Shown piece by piece: positions 58,205 to 64,000 of a stretch of 64,000 nt of DNA. Position numbers and translations under genes: made by a program. The stretch is from assembly GCA_019137255.1 (NCBI GenBank), contig WPDH01000128.1, forward strand, positions 62,001 to 126,000, given 5' to 3'. Under the pieces are notes generated by a model that was not told where the DNA came from, did not search any database, and saw only the letters and a list, made by a program, of their open reading frames with translations. Within the stretch, counting starts at the first letter, position 1, and each line of letters begins with the position of its first letter. The DNA comes from Corinectria fuckeliana. Its lineage: Eukaryota > Ascomycota > Sordariomycetes > Hypocreales > Nectriaceae.

Positions 58205-60518
58205 CTATTCATCGCCGTCCTCCTCTTCGTCGTCGTCCTCCAATTCCATATTCAAGTGGACACTCTCATCGTCATCGTCGTCGTCATCATCGTGCCCTGC
58301 AGCTTCAAGAACAGGCGCGGCAACCGCGCGGACTGGGGAGGCCGACTTCCCCAGCACCTGTCTCTTGGGCGGAGTCGGGTCAAATCCTTCGTGTTTTCGC
58401 TTGGGCGGGGAGGTTGCTCTGTGGCGAGCTGCACTGTCGACAGCGGGCTTGTCCTTACTTGGCTCGAAAGGGTTGTTCTGGATGGGTAGGCTCTTTTCAA
58501 CCTGCGGTGCTGAAGAGAGCGTTCCTGGCTCGAACAGGTCCCCCGTCTTCTCTGGCGCAGGGGTTTCCTCGCCATCAGCGGCGTCCTCCATCTCTTCGTC
58601 CTCCTCGTCCTCATCTTGGACGGGGAGCTCCTCGAGTGGCGCCTCTCCATCGGCCAGAACCTGAGCACCAGCACGGAGGTTTGTGCGCAAGATCTCTAGG
58701 CCCTGATCGTCAGGGAACTGCTGGGTGAGGTGGGGCAGGATGTTGGGGTACACGCGGCCGCGCTGGTCCTTGTAGGGGTTGAGGACACTCGCGACCATGG
58801 CGTCCCGATTGCGAGTCAATACAGCAGTCTGGTCGACGAGGCCACGCAGCGAGGGCTTGAGGTGTTGCTGGGCCAGGCGTGATGGAATGATGGCGAGGAG
58901 AGCGGTGGCAGCGGCCTTGTGGTCAGGCTCAAGAGTAATGATCTCGACCACGGCGGAGGCTTGAGGTTGTAGGAAGAGGTCGGCGTTGGCAGCAAGACTG
59001 CTCTTCTTGGAATCGGCGGCGGTGGCGGCGGGCTTCTCGGTTTGCTTGAGATGCCCGGCGTCCTGCTGAAGATCTCGGCAGCAGGCGGCAAGTAAGGGGT
59101 CAAGCATATCCACAGATGGCTTCGAGAGGGTTGGACCAGCTAGTTCAAGGATGTCTTTCAAGATAGAGTACCCGGTCACGCGAACATTGGGGAGGTTAAT
59201 TCCCGACTTGACGACACGAACAAGGTGGTCTAGAATCTCAGGCACGAGGGCTACCGTGTTCTGCTCTAGGCGCTGAAATAGAGCCTGCAAAAGATGCAGG
59301 GCTGCGATGTGGATGTCTGGCATCGCACTCCAGAGCTCCTCCTTTTCTTCTCGGCCGACGGCAGCGTTGGTTTGGAGGGCCTGGTCCCAAGACTGAGACT
59401 TGGGCGACAGCCTGGCAATCAAGAAGACTCGAGACGCGGCCTCAACAAGAAGACTGGTGGGTATGGTGACTGGTGCTTTTGTAGGATACCGTAGACAATC
59501 CGACAGATACTGGAACAACCCAATCAGGCGATCGGTACCGGCGTTGATTCCTGACCAGGGTGGCAGTTCATCAGGGGACGAGCCGCCGCCGTGTGGCTCC
59601 CCGTCTAGCTCAACTCTTGCTCGAGTAAAGCCATTTGAACCATCCCAGGACTCATCGACCGCTCTAAGTACTTGGTCGGCAGTGGCATGGAACTCCTTGA
59701 GAAGGCCGCGAACCAGCTTGGCCCACTCGTCGCTACCACTTGACTTTGCGGCGACGTGATGAAGAGAGATGACCAGGCGGCGTGCAGCGCGGGTCAAGCT
59801 GCTGGGGATGATGTTGTCGTCTGCTAGTGTGGGTGCGAGGTATGATCGTGTGGCGGTTCTGAGCTGTCCGCTGCAAGGACGGAGTGTGGTTGGGTAGAGG
59901 GGAATCAAGGCAGAGAGGGCGTCGCAAATGGTCTCGACAACAGAGAGGGGTGTCTTCAGAGGCTCTGCGGAAGGAGACTGCTTGATGACGGCAACACATG
60001 CGGTGATGAAGGTCGGAATGGTAGGGGTTGCGATCTCTCGAACGAGAGTCTGATAGGGGTGGACTAGCATGTAAATCCGGGTCAGCGTCACAACAGCCAG
60101 CTCCTTGGAGGCTACAGGATCGGCTTTCTGACGACTTGTTAGTCTCTGATACATATCGGGGAGATTTTAGACATACCTGGACTACATTCAACAGCCCAGC
60201 AACCCAAGGTCCCGTTCCTCGTAGAACCTCCCACCCCCCCACGTCTACCATGGCTTTGATGAGGCCAATGGCAACGAATCGAGCCTCGCGGTTGCGTCCA
60301 TTCAATAGGGTGGTGACGGTGGCCTTGAGCTTGTGAACGAGCTGAGAGGCCTCGGTGGATTTGTCCTTGGGCTTCTGCTCGTGGGCAGCCGACAAGGGCT
60401 CCTTGCAGTGCAGGACATGGTTGATGAGAGAGGGCAGGGCGTGAGGAAGCTGGCTCGGGGGGATGGAGGTGAGCTTGCGGCAGAGGACCCGGAGGTCAGG
60501 CGGGAGCGAGGCCGACAT
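58205..60518 (-). CDS. RIX1: Pre-rRNA-processing protein Rix1
   Basis: Two exons: 60518-60177 and 60127-58205, with a 49-nt intron (donor GTATGT, acceptor GTCAG), giving 754 residues. Rix1 (PELP1 family) forms a complex with Ipi1 and Ipi3 that loads the AAA ATPase Rea1 on pre-60S particles and supports ITS2 processing. The N-terminus starts MSASLPPDLRVLCRKL and carries the conserved block NREARFVAIGLIKAMVDVGGWEVL, split here by its length, then GPWVAGLLNVVQ. The middle is alpha-helical repeat sequence (for example LVRVVKSGINLPNVRVTGYS). The C-terminal 200 residues are disordered, with acidic runs (DEDEEDEEMEDA), a KRKHEGFDPTPPKRQ nuclear-signal-like stretch and a terminal Asp/Glu tail. An open frame overlapping it upstream (to 60701) is not part of the protein. 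It is divergent from YPP1. Confidence 0.93.
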
Positions 60519-61420
60519 GTGTTGTCCAAGGCCTGAGATCTGTAGCTGGGCGTATGCTGGGGTACTTCGTTTGTCGCAATGCAGATATTGCCCAGTTCGA
60601 AGCTCTGTCTGTTGGTGAGAGCTGTATGGCGTCGCCGTCACGTGCAGCTGGCCAAAACCGAGCGACTTTGGGGTTCTCGTAGTCGCAGCCTTACTCGGCA
60701 CTTGACGAAGGGAGGATAGGAGCGCTGAGAGAGTTTAGAGAAGGCAATTGCTGTGGGGGAAGCAATAGAAGTTCCTCTTTGACAAGCCTGTAACTCTCAC
60801 GTCTCTCAACCTCTGGCCAACTTTTTTTTCCCTTGCCAGCCCGTAGACTTAATACGGACTGAGCTAGGTACGCTCCACTGGGGGACGCTCCTGTCCACTG
60901 AGGACGCTCTACTCCACTGTGAAGGCTCAGTGCTGACGGGGGAAACCCCTGGCGCGCGGGCCCGTCGTGGCGGGCTAAATAGCGCTGATTGGCTCCCAAG
61001 GTACCTGTGCGTGGGTTTCCGTTGACCGTCGGCCCAGCATCCAGATCATCACGGAGCACGGAGGAATAGCGGTAGACTTCGTAACTACGTTAATCTAGAC
61101 TGCCCTCTAGATACCTTGCTCGTATCGGGACGACCACGGAGACGCACCCGACTCTCGCCAACACCTGGACGCGGCCAGTACCCAGCTTCTGTTGCGACTC
61201 TACGACTCTCCTACTACTTACTCCCTCTACCGACCGTCTCCTCTCCACTTGGTCTCCTTCACCTCCCTTGCGCAAAGAGTCCTCCAACCGCTTCCTCTTC
61301 CTCCGCCTCCTCCTCGCCCCCGCGGTCTGCCTGCGATCCCTCTACTACGTCGCCCTCTCGCCATGCGCTTGGCGCTATCTGGCCGCTGCTAGTTGGACAA
61401 CCTCCTGAACTGGTTGAATC
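60519..61420. promoter_or_regulatory. Divergent promoter region of RIX1 and YPP1
   Basis: About 0.9 kb. CACGTG at 60640-60645 is 122 bp upstream of the RIX1 start. Short direct repeats of the ggacgctc/ccactg type lie near 60878-60920. Pyrimidine-rich sequence at 61180-61380 fits the YPP1 leader. A 104-codon frame at 61116-61430 overlaps that leader and is not supported as a gene. Confidence 0.5.
60640..60645. promoter_or_regulatory. CACGTG E-box upstream of RIX1
   Basis: A palindromic bHLH-type site, 122 bp from the RIX1 start codon. Cbf1-type factors are known to bind such sites near ribosome-related genes in several fungi. The link here is inferred. Confidence 0.35.
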
Positions 61421-64000
61421 ATGGGTGTAAGACGACACCACGACGCGACCACCCCCCACGCCGCGAAGCTGACCGTGGCCCTGCTGCCCTCTAGCCCAAA
61501 GCTGCCCAGTATATCAGTCAGCTCGACCATGCCCGCTGCGACGGTAACTGGGATGTCATCCCGGAGCTGGTCCGCAAGGTCCGCAAGCATGCTCCAGACA
61601 GGTCCTGTAGGAAGACCCAAACGCTACGGCGCCCACTGCGCAGCTGCCTCCTTTAGATACCCAGAGCTGACCCCGTGTCCCGCCAGGCCTTGCCTTGACC
61701 GCCGAGACCGAATGCGCCATTACCAAGACGACGAATGCCGCCTCTTCAGGCTCTGATGCCAGACCTGGAACCGCTCGACCACCCACCGCCATTGTTGCCC
61801 CGGAGATCGACGTCGCAAGCCAGCTCCCGAAGCTTCTCCAGTCCATCGAGGAGGAGACGGCCCACCCAGACGATAGATTCCAGGCCCAGGTCTGCCTTGG
61901 CTGGCTGCACTGGGTCTTGGGAGAATATGATCTTGCCGCTGCTCAGCTCCCTGAGCTCCCCCAGCCCGAGGATGGCCAGGTCAATCCGGCTGACAAGAGC
62001 GCAGAATGGTCCACCGTCTGCGCCCTCAAAGCTGCCTACCTCAAGGCTAACTGCCTCGCACGCCGTAGTGAGCTGAAGCAGGCCCTCGCCACGTTTCGAG
62101 CTGGCTTGCCGTCTCTCGGACGAATATGGGCAGACCAGGCTATTGGGAGACAGCTGCGTTATTGGGCCGAGTTGTTCCTGACCGAGTTTTGCATGCTTTC
62201 GAGCCAAGGACTACAAGAGAATGAGACATCGCTGGCTGAGCCCGAATCTATGTCCTGCTACCGCTCCTGGGTAAGATTCTGGGATGTCATGGCCGCGCCC
62301 GTCACTGGTGGCTTCGGGTTCAAGGGCTCTGTCCCTCGGCGGAGGATATGGAATGAGTACTACGTGGCCCTCTCGCAGATCCTCGAGTTCGACCTATCGT
62401 TTCCTACCGGATTCGTGAGCAACCCTAACGGCGATCTTTCCACCCGAAGTCAATTGAGAGTAGAGCTCAAGCACGTCGAGGCTGCCTATCAAGCCCTTCT
62501 CCTTAGCGAGACCAGCTTTCCTAGGGCTGACGAAGAACGACAAGAGGTCGAAGACTTTGTTCACCAGGTGGCAAAAAATTGGTCCATTCTTTGTGGACGA
62601 GGGTGGAAGGAGCAAGACCTCGGCTCCGGCGGTCGAAGCAGTCTGAGCCGCGGAATCCTCGACACCCTCTATAGCGCGGCCACCAAGACCTACCACTCAA
62701 CTGCGGTTCTCCGACATCTCTTCATCGTTCACCTGTCGGTGGCTGAGTTTGACCTCGCTTTCAAATCGTTCGACTCCTACCTAGACATCGTCAAGAAGGG
62801 CAAGGCTCGCGTTGACAAGTCAGGCCAGCTAGAGCCGAGTCTCGACGACGATGGGACGGTCCTTGAGACGATAGCGCAATGCATCACTGCTCTTTGTAGA
62901 TACGGACAGCGAACTGCCGCAGAAAAGGCTCGCGGGCTCGCGGCAGAATTGGAAGACTGGCTAGCTAGGCTCCCACAGTCCAGCCCCCAAGACAGTGCTA
63001 CGCCCATGATAGCGGAGGGATCAAGCGTGGTACACTCACCCGTGCCCCCTCATGTTGTTGCTCAGGCGTGGCAAGCGATTGGGCTGTCGCATGCCCACTG
63101 GTCAAGAATGACATATGAGGCTGCCTCGCGGACGGAGATTCAGACCAAGGCCATCCGATGTCTCCGAAGATCTTTAGCCCCGGAGTTCGGTCGCGCCAAG
63201 GATGTTCGGGGTTTCTTTGCACTCGGTTTGCTGTTGGCTGAACGAAGAGAACTCACAGCTGCGATTGAGATTGTAAAGTCCGCCTTGACAGTGGTGAGGG
63301 ACCAGGGCGAGCACTATAACCTGTATCACGGCCCATACTGGCAAGAACGTTCTCTCATCCCCGTGTGGCATCTTCTTGCACTCCTCTTGAGTGCGAGACA
63401 GGACTATGCCATGGCGGCGAGGGCCTGCGAAGGCGCATTGGAACAGTTCAAGAGCCTCTCTGTCCTATTTGGAAAGACAGACCAGTCTTTCAGGAGCGAG
63501 CACCTGAAGGAGGCCGAAGTTAAGACTACGGCGGCCGACACACGAGGTTTGGTGGATGACATGGACGACGCAGAGAAGGAGAGTATTCTTGAGGTCAAGA
63601 TGACGCAGCTTGCCCTGGTCGAGCTCCTCGAGGGGCCCGACGTGGCGGTCAATGCCAGCTTCGAGCTGTTGACTTTGTTCTCGAGGCTTTTTGGCAACGT
63701 TACTGCACAACCGTCATTGCACCCGCCAAAGGCAACGGAGCCTCCTAAGACGTCTGGCACCCTCAGAAGCATCAAGGGAAGTATCTTTGGGCACCACGAT
63801 AGATCAAGGCCGCCGACGAGACAGGTCTACACCTCCATGTCCGGCGATAGGTCGACAATTATGCCGTCCCGACCAGCAACCGCAATGACGGCCAGAAGTT
63901 CGGCGCCGACGATCCAAGTCACTGCGGAAAACGGATCCATGTCTGAGCTCTCACGGCCGAGGACATCCGCCTCGTCTGTCCACCGAAATAGGGCCGGAAG
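61421..64000 (+). CDS. YPP1: Ypp1/TTC7-type PI4-kinase scaffold (5' part; runs off the window)
   Basis: Three exons: 61421-61426, 61495-61606 and 61687 to beyond 64000. The first is only six nt (ATGGGT) before a GTAAGA donor; exon 2 begins PKAAQYISQLDHARCDGNWD and continues IPELVRKVRKHAPDRS, splicing to CLALTAETECAIT. All phases agree, and the last exon stays open for 2.3 kb to the window edge. Ypp1 (TTC7 in animals) pairs with Efr3 to place the PI4-kinase Stt4 at the plasma membrane. Tetratricopeptide-like helical repeats are visible: AQVCLGWLHWVLGEYDLAA, VCALKAAYLKANCLARRSEL, LFIVHLSVAEFDLAFKSF, RGFFALGLLLAERRELTAA and WHLLALLLSARQDYAMAAR. A Ser/Pro/Arg-rich insert begins at about 63710 (SGTLRSIKGSIFGHHDRS). 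The remaining C-terminal repeats lie off window. Confidence 0.92.

Noticed and set aside
60519..60701. Upstream extension of the RIX1 first-exon frame
   Set aside because: The extension lacks conserved sequence; the family N-terminus (MSASLPPDLRVLC) begins at 60518.
61116..61430. 104-codon plus-strand frame before YPP1
   Set aside because: It overlaps the pyrimidine-rich leader and first exon of YPP1 in another frame and has low-complexity Ser/Pro sequence.

Overview
This is a nuclear genome segment of a filamentous ascomycete (Pezizomycotina, most likely a Sordariomycete). The coding regions are broken by short GT-AG introns of about 50-90 nt. Several proteins are typical of the group: a CPVT-repeat surface protein, a Rua1-type regulator, a Yap-type bZIP, an mpaB-type oxygenase and Ypp1. 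Genes occur on both strands without operons, and noncoding DNA makes up more than half of the window.

Layout. At 1-856 (-) lies the 5' part of a secreted, tandem-repeat cell-surface protein. At 6176-7586 (-) is LEU2 (3-isopropylmalate dehydrogenase), readable over five exons but carrying one frameshift. A 291-bp MITE with terminal inverted repeats and TA target duplication sits at 8109-8399. At 8703-11051 (-) is a PHD-finger protein. A gene-poor stretch follows to 20.2 kb. At 20203-22326 (-) is a regulator with a Rua1-type C-terminal domain. A second gene-poor stretch follows to 27.7 kb. Then come a Pro-rich conserved protein (27662-28471, -), an mpaB-like ER oxygenase (29185-30693, -), ARP8 of the INO80 complex (31697-34068, +), an MFS transporter (34845-36697, +), a small repeat protein (36950-37486, -), an Stm1/HABP4-type ribosome-associated protein (38310-40040, -), a LIM-domain protein with one in-frame stop (41779-43310, -) and a disordered basic nuclear-type protein (44008-46270, -). 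After about 5.7 kb of noncoding DNA come a Yap-type bZIP factor (52028-53548, +), a decayed GH16-like secreted protein (55089-56305, -), a WW-domain protein (57018-57845, +), RIX1 (58205-60518, -) and the 5' part of YPP1 (61421 to beyond the window, +).

Most genes are housekeeping: leucine synthesis, chromatin remodelling, ribosome biogenesis and translation, and plasma-membrane PI4-kinase assembly. I see no biosynthetic cluster, CRISPR array, rRNA or tRNA gene, and no clearly new multi-gene system. The most unusual points are three disrupted genes (leu2 frameshift, LIM Trp-to-stop, GH16-like gene with three Trp-to-stop changes), the MITE, very small first coding exons, and a 9-bp motif, TACTTCGTA, that recurs far above chance in noncoding DNA. 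Exon boundaries are my own readings of splice sites and frame; no transcript evidence was available.
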